Assembly (NCBI GenBank): GCA_030678995.1 | Contig: JAUXTQ010000038.1 | Location: 124,001-188,000 of the forward strand | Length of the DNA: 64,000 nt | DNA from: Caulobacter sp. | GTDB lineage: Bacteria; Pseudomonadota; Alphaproteobacteria; Caulobacterales; Caulobacteraceae | Direction: 5' to 3' | Part shown: in pieces, positions 16,247 to 24,013 of the stretch | How the letters are laid out: each line of letters opens with the position of its first letter | How positions within the stretch are numbered: the stretch's first letter is position 1 | The notes under the pieces: generated by a model | Seen by the model: the letters and a program-made list of their open reading frames with translations, nothing else | The model's database searches: none | Told to the model about the DNA's origin: nothing | Made by a program: the position numbers and the translations under genes

Positions 16247-17062
16247 GGTGCTGTCAGTCTAACGCTAACCCTTCTCCACTAAGGCCTTCGTGGCCAAAGC
16301 GGAGGCTGCGTTGAGACCGATTTCCTACAAGCGGCATCGGTTTCCGCCCGATGTCATCCGGCATGCGGTGTGGCTGTATTTCCGGTTCACCCTGAGCCTT
16401 CGGGATGTCGAGGAGTTGCTGGCCCAGCGGGGCGTCGAGGTCAGCTACGAGACGATCCGGTGTTGGACTCTGAAGTTCGGCCGGCAGTTCGCGCACAACC
16501 TCAGACGGTCACGGCCGCGGCCGACCGGTCGTTGGCATCTCGATGAGATGGTCGTGAAGATCGGTGGCAAGCGGATGTTCCTCTGGCGAGCCGTCGACGA
16601 CGAAGGCGAGGTGCTGGACATGCTGGTCCAGGAGCGTCGCAACAAGGGCGCAGCCCTTAGGTTGCTTCGGAAATTGTTGAAGAACCAGGGCGTCCGACCC
16701 GAAGCGATCGTCACCGACAAGCTGCCTTCGTATCGCGCCGCGGCCCGAGATCTGGGTCTGACCGATCGTCACCAGCCCGGCGGGATGCGTGAGAACAACC
16801 GGGCAGAAAACTCCCATCTGCCGATCCGGCGACGGGAGCGAAGGCAGCAGAAATTCAAGTCCAGGGCCTCGGCCCAGAAGTTCCTGGCTACCCACGCCGC
16901 CGTCTACAACGTGTTCAATCTCCAGCCCCATTTGATCGGCCGACCGACCCTCCGCCATCTCCGGGCACAGGCCCACCTGACATGGGCGGCTGCGACGGCC
17001 GCTGCGTGATTGACGGCGCGGCGGGGGCTTTCTCGGCCCGCGGTCGTTTACCTGACAGAACC
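16247..17062 (+). mobile_element. IS6-family element, copy 2
   Basis: The left end GGTGCTGTCAGTCTAACG is at 16247 and the right end (GGTTCTGTCAGG on the other strand) at 17062, giving 816 bp. One transposase fills it. The flanking octamers CGCCGGTC and CAATCTGC do not match, so there is no target duplication. This is expected if recombination between IS6 copies has occurred. It has the same orientation as copies 1 and 3. Confidence 0.85.
16311..17009 (+). CDS. IS6-family DDE transposase
   Basis: This 232-aa transposase starts at TTG with GGAGG 5 bases upstream; a GTG at 16290 would add 7 residues. It has an N-terminal helix-turn-helix (LSLRDVEELLAQRGVEVSYE) and the DDE catalytic core: Asp in RWHLDEMVVK, Asp in IVTDKLPSY and Glu in NRAENSHLP. 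The C-terminus LRAQAHLTWAAATAAA is shared with copy 3. It is intact and could act in trans on all copies and remnants in this window. IS6 elements move by replicative cointegrate formation, which can carry neighbouring genes. Confidence 0.93.
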   Translation: MRPISYKRHRFPPDVIRHAVWLYFRFTLSLRDVEELLAQRGVEVSYETIRCWTLKFGRQFAHNLRRSRPRPTGRWHLDEMVVKIGGKRMFLWRAVDDEGEVLDMLVQERRNKGAALRLLRKLLKNQGVRPEAIVTDKLPSYRAAARDLGLTDRHQPGGMRENNRAENSHLPIRRRERRQQKFKSRASAQKFLATHAAVYNVFNLQPHLIGRPTLRHLRAQAHLTWAAATAAA

Positions 17063-17210
17063 CAATCTGCAACCCCATCTGATCTCCCGACCAACTCTCC
17101 GAATCCTGCGCGCCCGGGCGGACCGGGCGTGGGAAGCTGCGACCGTCGCCGCCTGATCCAAGGGTTGGGTAGGGGCCATTCCGGCCAGGCCGACTTAACG
17201 TGTCAGTACA
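17063..17210 (+). mobile_element. IS6 right-end remnant
   Basis: The piece at 17066-17155 encodes the last about 29 residues of a related but different IS6 transposase (NLQPHLISRPTLRILRARAD), ending in AATVAA and a stop. It is joined directly to the right end of copy 2. It continues into GGCCATTCCGGCCAGGCCGA and CGTGTCAG, also seen near 3930. It is likely the leftover of a second element after recombination. Confidence 0.75.
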
Positions 17211-17305
17211 AGTCCCGTCCCGGTGACAGGTAAGGACGCTGGACGCCGCCATTCCGGATGTTAGACTTTTTGGCGATTGCCGAAGATGGCTTCTGGAGTC
17301 GCCTG

Positions 17306-17587
17306 ATGAGTATCGAATTGCCCGCACGGGTGTCGCGGCGGGAAGAGTTCTTCGGAACCATGGTCGGCGAGCAGCAGGTTTTGCTCGACATCGAAAGCGG
17401 CGTCTATGTCGGCCTTGATCCTATCGGCTCGCATATCTGGAGTCGCCTGGAGACCCCGATCGCTGTCGAGGCTCTCTGCGCCGACCTGGCGGCCGCCTAT
17501 GAGGCCGATCTGGAAACGATCACCCGCGACGTGTTGGTATTTCTCGATCGGTTGGCGAAGCAAAAGATGATCGAGGTGGCGTCCTGA
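17306..17587 (+). CDS. PqqD-like leader-binding protein (B1), cassette B
   Basis: This 93-aa PqqD-family RRE protein has the core ETFFG-type hairpin (VSRREEFFGTMVGEQQVLLD), then SGVYVGLDPIGSHIWSRLE and a helical end. In RiPP pathways it binds the leader. The ATG at 17306 follows GGAG with a 7-base spacer; an in-frame ATG at 17258 is unlikely. Its TGA overlaps the proposed CTG start of the kinase-like gene. It is the first gene of cassette B, behind an IS6 right end, so its promoter may lie in IS-derived sequence. No B2 peptidase gene follows it, unlike in cassettes A and C. Confidence 0.85.
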   Translation: MSIELPARVSRREEFFGTMVGEQQVLLDIESGVYVGLDPIGSHIWSRLETPIAVEALCADLAAAYEADLETITRDVLVFLDRLAKQKMIEVAS

Positions 17588-18522
17588 CGCGCGGACTCGT
17601 CGATGACGGACGGTCCGATCGGTCACTGTGCGGATGGCGCATCCGGTCGGACATCGACTTGCCTGAGCTGGTGCCCTGGGCGGGGGAGGACCGGGACCCC
17701 GACATCTCAATCCGCCTCGGGGCGGTCCCTTGCCAGCTCGACGACTTGGTCCATCAGGGGCCTTTCCTGCAGATTGACACCCGCGGATTCTGCCTGCTGA
17801 TCCTGGAGGACGTGGCCAGTTATCTGGTCCCGGACGAGTCGACCGTGATCGTCGCGACCCGGCCCGACGCGCCCGCCGCTGACATCCGGCTGTTTCTCCT
17901 TGGGTCGGTGCTCGGATTTCTCTGCCACAAGCGCGGGCCGTTTCCGCTGCACGCCTCCTGCCTGGCTATCGACGACGGCGCTGTCGCCTTTTCGGGGCCA
18001 TCCGGCGCGGGAAAGTCGACCACGGCGATTCACTTCGCCCGGCGTGGCCATCGTTTGCTGACCGACGACATCTGCGCCATCGACGTCGCGCCGTCTGATG
18101 GGCCGCGCGTGCTGCCGACCTTTCCAAGAACCAAGCTGTGGCGGGACTCGATGGACTCCGCGGATCTGAACGGCGAGGGACTGGACCGTATCCGCTCGGG
18201 CCGCGACAAGTACGACTACCGACCGCCCGGTGTCTTCCTGACGGACCCTGTTCCGCTCAGGGCGGTCTTCCTGCTGGAAAAGGCCGAACCCGACCAGCTG
18301 GACGGCATTGTCCGGCTGACGCACCCGGTCAAGATCATTTCCGCCCTGAGCGCGGAGACCTATCGACCCCAGGCCGCCACCGCCCTGGGCCGCGAACGGG
18401 CCCTGTTCACCGCCCAGGCCAAAATCGCGGCCAGCGTGCCCGTCTACCGCCTCACCCGCCCGTATGACTTCGCACGCATGGACGCCTGGATGGAGGCGGT
18501 CGAGGCGACCGTGCGTGGATGA
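17584..18522 (+). CDS. HPr-kinase-like protein, cassette B
   Basis: This protein is about 312 aa if it starts at the CTG overlapping the B1 stop. A TTG at 17659 gives 287 aa but cuts off the conserved first strand (WRIRSDIDLPELVPW), which aligns with YRVSGLTVASELALPGL of the paralogue at 14324. Numbered from CTG, LHAS is at residues 122-125, Walker A GPSGAGKST at 138-146 and Asp-Asp at 161-162. It is followed by a sulfotransferase with an ATGA overlap, the same kinase-sulfotransferase order as in cassette A. The inferred substrate is precursor A2, which ends in five serines. Confidence 0.82.
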   Translation: MTRGLVDDGRSDRSLCGWRIRSDIDLPELVPWAGEDRDPDISIRLGAVPCQLDDLVHQGPFLQIDTRGFCLLILEDVASYLVPDESTVIVATRPDAPAADIRLFLLGSVLGFLCHKRGPFPLHASCLAIDDGAVAFSGPSGAGKSTTAIHFARRGHRLLTDDICAIDVAPSDGPRVLPTFPRTKLWRDSMDSADLNGEGLDRIRSGRDKYDYRPPGVFLTDPVPLRAVFLLEKAEPDQLDGIVRLTHPVKIISALSAETYRPQAATALGRERALFTAQAKIAASVPVYRLTRPYDFARMDAWMEAVEATVRG

Positions 18523-19355
18523 CCGGCCTTGTCGTCCTGGCGTCCTACCCGAAGTCCGGCAACACCTGGATGCGGGCCTTCCTGGCCAGCCTAGCCGCCG
18601 GCGGCGAAACGCCCGATATCAACAACGGCATGGGCATTTTCCAGGTGTCGGGGCGCACCAGGGTCGACGCACTGATCGGCCTTGAGAGCAGTGATCTCAC
18701 GCCGGCCGAGATCGCCAGGATTCGCCCCTGGATCAGTCGACGGATCGCAACCGATGGGCCCGCGACGATCAAGTCCCATGACTCCTTTCTGCCGCCGCCG
18801 GACGGCCAGGAACCGGCCATTCCCGCCGATGTCATTGATCGCGTCGTCTACCTGGTTCGGGATCCGCGCGACGTCGCGGTGTCCTTCGCCCATCACACCG
18901 GCACGACCCTGGACACCGTCATCTCGTCCATGGCCGAACCCGGATACACATTGGGAAAGTCGATCCGGCATGAGAACCCTCAGATCGAGCAGTTTGTCTC
19001 GAGCTGGAGTTCCCACGTGGAAAGCTGGCTCGACACGCCAGGATTGACACGACACCTGATGCGCTACGAGGACATGCTGGCCGAGCCGACGGTGACCTTT
19101 ACGGCGGCCGTCCGGTTCCTCGGCCTGACGACCGACGCGGCGACCATCGATCGCGCCTTTGAAGCGGTGCGGTTCCAGACTCTGGCCGCGCAGGAGGCCC
19201 GCGGCGGGTTTCGCGAACGTGTGCCCGGCGCGGACGCGCCTTTTTTCCGCAACGGCCAGACCGGAAACTGGAGAACGCGTTTGTCTGCCGAGCAGGCGGA
19301 TCAAATTGTCGCTGACCATGGAACGGTCATGCGACGCCTGGGCTACCTCTCCTGA
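18519..19355 (+). CDS. PAPS-dependent sulfotransferase, cassette B
   Basis: This 278-aa sulfotransferase has ASYPKSGNTWMRAFLASL at residues 8-25 for the 5'-phosphosulfate site and LVRDPRDVAVSFAHHTG for the 3'-phosphate site. It also has the C-terminal GQTGNWRTRLSAEQ pattern. It is about as long as, and clearly related to, the protein at 15247-16125. It overlaps the kinase-like gene by 4 bp. It runs head-on into the cyclase gene with only 4 bp between the two stop codons, so the two transcripts may interfere. The acceptor is unknown; the peptide made by cassette B is the natural candidate. Confidence 0.87.
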   Translation: MTGLVVLASYPKSGNTWMRAFLASLAAGGETPDINNGMGIFQVSGRTRVDALIGLESSDLTPAEIARIRPWISRRIATDGPATIKSHDSFLPPPDGQEPAIPADVIDRVVYLVRDPRDVAVSFAHHTGTTLDTVISSMAEPGYTLGKSIRHENPQIEQFVSSWSSHVESWLDTPGLTRHLMRYEDMLAEPTVTFTAAVRFLGLTTDAATIDRAFEAVRFQTLAAQEARGGFRERVPGADAPFFRNGQTGNWRTRLSAEQADQIVADHGTVMRRLGYLS

Positions 19356-19359
19356 CGCC

Positions 19360-21249
19360 TCAGGCGTTGCCGCCCTCGACGCGACGAATGAACAGGCCTG
19401 CGCCAAGCGCGCGGCTCAGCGCCAGCTTGTAGCTTTTTTCAACCTGTTCCGAAGCTGCGCCGGCTTCCGGCCAGTTGTCGATCAGGGTCTGCAACCGGTC
19501 CATGTCGATGGCCCGGCTGGCCGTGGTGCTGTTCGCCAGGCGCGAGACCTCGGATGCGATCTGGCCCCGTGCGGCGTCAAACCCGGTCCACCAGTCGGCG
19601 GCCTGCCTGCCCTTGCGGCGCTCGGTCAGGATCACGTCCGGCACCAGCCCGGCCATGGTGCGACGGATCAGGGACCTGGGCATTCCGTCGAGCCGGAACT
19701 GTTCATCCGGAATCGTCAGGCACAGCTCAACCAGACGCCGATCCGACGTCGGATCGCGCGTATCGACACCGTAGAGCCGGCGGGTCGCCGCGGCCCATAG
19801 CCCGCGGGCGCCCGTGCGGCCGAACACGGCCAAACGCAGCGCCCGGCTGTCGCCGCGGGCCAGATTGCGCAGATTTCCGCCCATCGACAGAGCGGCTTCG
19901 TCGAGGCCGACCTCTTCCAGGAGGGCTGGATTGACGGCCGAGAAGTCGGACAGCGCCGGCTCTCCGTGATTGAGCGCCGCACGAAGGCGTCGGCGGACCG
20001 GGATCGGCAGCACGGTGTCGGCGACTTCGCCCAGAACGCCCAGCCAGCCTTGACCACCGCGGCGGTTCGCCAGAGCCGTCCGGGCCGCGCCGGGCAGATC
20101 GCCCTTCAGAAGGCGCGCCGCCAGCAGTTCACCGCCGTCATAGCTGATCGTCATGTTGCCCATCAGGCCGGTCAGCATGACCTTGACCCCACGATCGCGC
20201 GCCTGGCGATCGATGGCGTTCATCCAGACAGCGTTGCTGGGATTGAGCACCGGGCAGTCAAGGCCGGACTGGCGGTATTCCACGGCCTCGAGAAGTCCGC
20301 TGTCGTTATTCGACGCGCGGACGTGATCGATGTTGGGATACAGGGCCGCCATCGCCGCGGCGTGGCCCCACTCGTCCCCGAAGACGCCCCGGCGTGGTGA
20401 GAAGGCGTGGTCCGGCGCGGCCGTGAAGGCGGTCAGGCGGCGGCCCTGCGCCGCGAGCTGACGCGCAGCAATCGCGGTGACCGCTGAACTGTCCAGGCCT
20501 CCGCTCAGGTGCGCGCCGACCCGCTCGTCGGTATCGATCCGGCAGGCCACTGCTTGCTCGAGCGCCGCCAGCAGGGCCGCCTCGTAGTCCCGGCTGTCCG
20601 TGAACCGGAGGGCGGGCAGGTTCTCCGGCCGCCACCATCGCTCGAGGCGGGTCGCGCCGCCGTCCCAGATGACGCTGTGTCCCGGCGGCACCGCGCGGAT
20701 ATCCTTGTAGAGGCTGCTCTGCGGGTCGGCGGGGAGGTGGCTCAACCATCTGGCCATCCGCTGTTCGTCGAGGGCCCTGGGCACTTCTGAATCCGCAAGC
20801 AGACCGCGCGGCTCGCTGGCGAAGAGGATCTCGTCGCCCCCCAGCCAGTAAAACAGCGGCCGAGCGCCTGTCGGATCCACCGCCATGACCAGCCGCCGGC
20901 GTGGGCCGTCCCAGACGGCGCAGGCGTAGTCGCCGACAATCTGGTCACAGAACCCGTCGCCCCAGCGGTCATAGGCCAGCAGGACGATGGCGGCGGGGTC
21001 CGCGTCGGGAAGGTCCGGGCCGGCCAGCTGGCGCTTCAGATCCGGGAGGTTATCGATGCGGCCGTCGAAGACCGCGCACAGCGCCTGACGACCCGTCGCC
21101 AGGGCGCCGTCGTCGCAGCGGGCGAGACGAACGCCAGCGCCTGTCCACTGGCGGTGCTGGCGGGACGAGCCGATGGAGAGCGCCGTCAGCGTGCGCTCAA
21201 CGGACGGCGCGACCTCGGTCGAGATGTGGACCCGACCACAGATACCCAC
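19360..21249 (-). CDS. asparagine synthetase-like RiPP cyclase (C), cassette B
   Basis: This 629-aa protein has an N-terminal glutamine-amidotransferase-like domain (MGICGRVHIS start, FDGRIDN at 61-67, RWGDGFCDQIVGDYACAVWDG) and a synthetase domain with PP-loop SGGLDS at 249-254. It also has the late motif GVDTRDPTSDRRLVELCL, typical of lasso macrolactam synthetases. It starts at GTG. It lies 95 bp downstream of precursor gene A2 on the same strand, so the two are probably one transcript. It is closer in layout to the cyclase at 25706 (shared F-D-G-R-I-D-N and D-P-T-S-D-R-R-L-V) than to that at 12347. Confidence 0.9.
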   Translation of the reverse strand: MGICGRVHISTEVAPSVERTLTALSIGSSRQHRQWTGAGVRLARCDDGALATGRQALCAVFDGRIDNLPDLKRQLAGPDLPDADPAAIVLLAYDRWGDGFCDQIVGDYACAVWDGPRRRLVMAVDPTGARPLFYWLGGDEILFASEPRGLLADSEVPRALDEQRMARWLSHLPADPQSSLYKDIRAVPPGHSVIWDGGATRLERWWRPENLPALRFTDSRDYEAALLAALEQAVACRIDTDERVGAHLSGGLDSSAVTAIAARQLAAQGRRLTAFTAAPDHAFSPRRGVFGDEWGHAAAMAALYPNIDHVRASNNDSGLLEAVEYRQSGLDCPVLNPSNAVWMNAIDRQARDRGVKVMLTGLMGNMTISYDGGELLAARLLKGDLPGAARTALANRRGGQGWLGVLGEVADTVLPIPVRRRLRAALNHGEPALSDFSAVNPALLEEVGLDEAALSMGGNLRNLARGDSRALRLAVFGRTGARGLWAAATRRLYGVDTRDPTSDRRLVELCLTIPDEQFRLDGMPRSLIRRTMAGLVPDVILTERRKGRQAADWWTGFDAARGQIASEVSRLANSTTASRAIDMDRLQTLIDNWPEAGAASEQVEKSYKLALSRALGAGLFIRRVEGGNA

Positions 21250-21344
21250 TCGGATTCCCCTGCTTTCAGCTCGCGTTTGGCGTCACCGCCCAGGCAGGAT
21301 CGGCCGCAGCGCGTGCCGACAGGTCAACTCCAACCCTACCGGGT

Positions 21345-21494
21345 TCAGGAACTTGAAGAAGAGTCAGGGCCACTATTCACGGTGTTTTCCGCCGCCCGCG
21401 TGTCAAAGACCTCGATCAGCGGCGGATGCCACGGCTTGCGTCCTCCGTCTTCACCTGCCGTATGCGTTTCACCGATATTGTCTTCATCGTTCAT
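21345..21494 (-). CDS. RiPP precursor peptide A2 with penta-serine tail
   Basis: This 49-codon gene has an ATG start and an excellent ribosome-binding site, GAGGGGG 7 bases upstream. The leader begins MNDEDNIGETHTAGEDGG and reaches the motif KPWHPPLIEVFDT with Trp22. The last ten residues are SGPDSSSSS preceded by Asn40. Asp44 sits in the same alignment column as Asp45 of A1, counted from the Trp. The preceding residues do not give the Gly/Ala start expected for an 8-9 residue lasso ring, so the product may be a different kind of RiPP. The five terminal serines are striking next to a kinase and a sulfotransferase. It is directly upstream of the cyclase. Confidence 0.75.
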   Translation of the reverse strand: MNDEDNIGETHTAGEDGGRKPWHPPLIEVFDTRAAENTVNSGPDSSSSS

Positions 21495-21506
21495 GGTTAT
21501 GCCCCC

Positions 21507-21587
21507 TCAGCTACCACCGAATCCCGACAACCACGCCCCATGCTCAAGGGCCACGGTCGTCTCACCGACATCATCTTCGCTGATTAA
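21507..21587 (-). pseudogene. decayed precursor-like fragment
   Basis: Just upstream of A2, a minus-strand frame without a start codon reads LISEDDVGETTVALEHGAWL and then SGFGGS before a stop. It lines up with the A2 leader start (NDEDNIGETHTAGEDGG): the shared core is E-D-[DN]-[VI]-G-E-T, followed by Trp. The W-x-x-P part and the core are lost. I read it as a dead duplicate of the precursor, cut short close to the IS6 copy 3 insertion. Confidence 0.45.
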
Positions 21588-21667
21588 AGCATCGTTTCCG
21601 CCCGCGGGACACTCAAAACGCCGAGATCGGGTGGCCGATATCCCGGCGGGTGAAGCGCTGGTCGAAG

Positions 21668-22485
21668 GGTGCTGTCAGTCTAACGCTAACCCTTCTCCAC
21701 TAAGGCCCTGGTGGCCAAGGCGGAGGCTGCGTTGAGATCGATTTCCTACAAGCGTCACCGCTTCCCGCCGGAGGTGATCCGTCATGCGGTCTGGCTGTAC
21801 TTCCGGTTCACCCTGAGCCTTCGGGATGTCGAGGAACTGCTCGCGCAGCGGGGTGTCGAGGTCGGCTACGAGACCATCCGGTGCTGGACTCTGAAGTTCG
21901 GCCGGCAGTTCGCGCACAACCTCAGACGGTCACGGCCGCGGCCGACCGGTCGTTGGCATCTCGATGAGATGGTCGTGAAGATCGGTGGCAAGCGGATGTT
22001 CCTCTGGCGAGCCGTGGATGACGAGGGCGAAGTGCTGGACATGCTGGTCCAGGAGCGGCGCAACAAGGGCGCAGCCCTTAGGCTGCTTAGGAAACTGCTG
22101 AAGAACCAGGGCGTCCGACCCGAAGCGATCGTCACCGACAAGCTGCCTTCGTATCGCGCCGCGGCCAGGGACTTGGGCCTGACGGATCGCCACCAGCCCG
22201 GCGGGATGCGTGAGAACAATCGGGCGGAAAACTCCCATCTGCCGATCCGCAGACGGGAGCGAAGGCAGCAGAAGTTCAAGTCCAGGGCGTCGGCCCAGAA
22301 GTTCCTGGCCACGCACGCAGCCGTCTACAACGTGTTCAACCTCCAGCCCCACCTGATCCGCCGGCCGCCCCTCCGCTACCTCCGCGCCGAAGCTCACCGG
22401 ACGTGGGCGGCTGCGACTGCCGCTGCCTGATCGATAGATGGGGGTGGGGGCTCTTCCGGCCGGTGGTGGTTTACCTGACAGAACC
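21668..22485 (+). mobile_element. IS6-family element, copy 3
   Basis: The left end is GGTGCTGTCAGTCTAACG at 21668 and the right end lies at 22485, giving 818 bp. Flanking octamers GGTCGAAG and GGCCGGAG agree at 6 of 8 positions, possibly a worn target duplication. It is nearly identical to copy 2 and in the same orientation, so recombination between them would delete or amplify cassette B. Confidence 0.85.
21732..22430 (+). CDS. IS6-family DDE transposase
   Basis: This 232-aa transposase is almost the same as the one at 16311-17009. It has the same helix-turn-helix, DDE residues (HLDEMVVK, TDKLPSY, NRAENSHLP) and start context (GGAGG, then TTG). Differences are few, for example VGYE for VSYE and a changed C-terminus LRYLRAEAHRTWAAATAAA. 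It is intact. Confidence 0.93.
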   Translation: MRSISYKRHRFPPEVIRHAVWLYFRFTLSLRDVEELLAQRGVEVGYETIRCWTLKFGRQFAHNLRRSRPRPTGRWHLDEMVVKIGGKRMFLWRAVDDEGEVLDMLVQERRNKGAALRLLRKLLKNQGVRPEAIVTDKLPSYRAAARDLGLTDRHQPGGMRENNRAENSHLPIRRRERRQQKFKSRASAQKFLATHAAVYNVFNLQPHLIRRPPLRYLRAEAHRTWAAATAAA

Positions 22486-22515
22486 GGCCGGAGACCCTTG
22501 CTGGGGGTTGGTGGC

Positions 22516-22700
22516 GGTGCTGTCAGGCTAACGCTAACTCTTCTCCACCAACGGCATGGCGCCTGGGGCGGAGGCCGCGTTGAGACCGGCTTCCGACAAG
22601 CGCCACCGGCTTCCGCCCAAGGGTGATCCGCCGTCCGATTCTCCGCCATTTGCGGGCTCACGCTCACCGGCCGTGGGCGGCTGCGACCGTCGCCGCCTGT
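22516..22700 (+). mobile_element. internally deleted IS6 remnant
   Basis: The left end (GGTGCTGTCAGGCTAACG) is at 22516, followed by the first about 17 codons of a transposase (LRPASDKRHRLPPK). This is fused to the last 25 codons (RRPILRHLRAHAHRPWAAATVAA), with everything between deleted. The transposase stop is lost. Its right part forms the 3' end of the nucleotidyltransferase gene on the other strand. Confidence 0.75.
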
Positions 22701-23956
22701 CCTTCGGGTCGCGGTCCGCGAGACCGGGCGAGGGCCCTCAGCCGGCGGCCGAGGTAGAAAAACGGCCAGGCCAGATAGTAGAGCGGGATCAGTCCGTCCG
22801 GAAGCCGCAGGGCGCGCCAGTCTTCGTCGTGGTGGACGAACGCGGCCAGCTCGAAGGCCAGGTAGCCGAGCGTCGGTTTCAGAAGCAGGCGGTAGGCGGC
22901 TCCCCGCAGCCTGGCGCGGTGCGCGCCGATGGTGTCGGGGGTGTGCACGACAGAGGCCATCCGCAGGGCCTGGATCGCCAGCCGCCGCGCGCGCCGGTCG
23001 CCCAGGGCGCCGCTGACCGCCGCCGACGGCAGGCTCGTCCCGGTCGTGGCCGCGACCATCAGGACCGCGCAGTTGAAAATGGCCAGCAGGCCGTCCGTCC
23101 CGGCGTCGTCGTGTAGACGCGCCAGGCCCGTCTCGCCCGCCCGGTGATAAAGCACCGCCAGGTCGGCGATCCATTTCCACCGCTCCCAGCCGTGCCGTGC
23201 CGCGTGCACCGCGAGGTACCGCGCCAGGTCGGCGTCGCCCAGGATGGCCACCGAATAGTCGGCGATCCGCGCCTGGCCTCGCCGGTCCCACAGGCGGTCG
23301 AAGTCGGTGGCGATCAGATGCGCGTTGCCGCTCAGGGCGCGATGGCGTTCGGCGATGACGCCACTGGCGGGGTGCACGAACTTGCGGTCGTGGTGGAACC
23401 GTTCCAGCAGCGCCTCCTGCCGGGCCGACAGGGGTGTGGGCTGACTCGCGGGCTGGAAGCCGAGGGTCGCCAGGACATCGTCCAGCCGCTCCGTCTCCTC
23501 GGGATGCACCAGCAGATCGAGGTCGAACGCCTCACGGATGAAGACGTCGCCGTAGAGGTGCGCCGACAGGGCGACGCCCTTCATGACGATCACGCGCAGG
23601 CCGCCACCCTCGGCGGCGGCGGCGATCTTTCGCAACAAGGCGACCTGCTGCATGGCCTTGGTGACGCAGTCCCGCTCGGCCTGTTCCAGCGCGGACCGGA
23701 CGGCGGCGGGCACGCCTGGCCAGCCTGCCTCGCGAAGCGCCGCCGTGGTCATGGGCCGGATCTTGTACTGCCAGGCCAGGCTTGCCACGACCGCCCACTG
23801 AACGGACTGGAACGCTTCCAACGGCCAGACGCGCACGCCATCGATGGACCAGTCCGCGCCCAGGACCTGACTGGCGAGGCGCTGTTCCGCGCTCAGCGCG
23901 ATGAAACGGTCCGCTGCGGCCCTGGCCTGCATGCTTGATCGCTTTTCTGTCGACAT
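22664..23956 (-). CDS. nucleotidyltransferase-family protein (NTP_transf_5 type) of the RiPP island
   Basis: This 430-aa protein has the motif VIMKGVALSAHLYGDVFIRE followed by FDLDLLVHPEE (about residues 125-155), the pattern of the uncharacterised nucleotidyltransferase family found beside lasso/paeninodin genes. A helical C-terminal region follows. The role in these clusters is not known; nucleotidylation of the peptide is one possibility. The last about 12 codons (ATVAAAHGR) are antisense to the IS6 remnant, so the native C-terminus was replaced by IS sequence. It is divergent from the kinase-like gene at 24014, with 57 bp between. The start ATG 23956 has GAGGGG very close, so a start at 23932 is possible. 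Confidence 0.8.
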   Translation of the reverse strand: MSTEKRSSMQARAAADRFIALSAEQRLASQVLGADWSIDGVRVWPLEAFQSVQWAVVASLAWQYKIRPMTTAALREAGWPGVPAAVRSALEQAERDCVTKAMQQVALLRKIAAAAEGGGLRVIVMKGVALSAHLYGDVFIREAFDLDLLVHPEETERLDDVLATLGFQPASQPTPLSARQEALLERFHHDRKFVHPASGVIAERHRALSGNAHLIATDFDRLWDRRGQARIADYSVAILGDADLARYLAVHAARHGWERWKWIADLAVLYHRAGETGLARLHDDAGTDGLLAIFNCAVLMVAATTGTSLPSAAVSGALGDRRARRLAIQALRMASVVHTPDTIGAHRARLRGAAYRLLLKPTLGYLAFELAAFVHHDEDWRALRLPDGLIPLYYLAWPFFYLGRRLRALARSRGPRPEGQAATVAAAHGR

Positions 23957-24013
23957 CCCCTCACGGCATCACAATGATGCGCCGGGGAAAATCAACCGAA
24001 TTGGTGATCGGAA

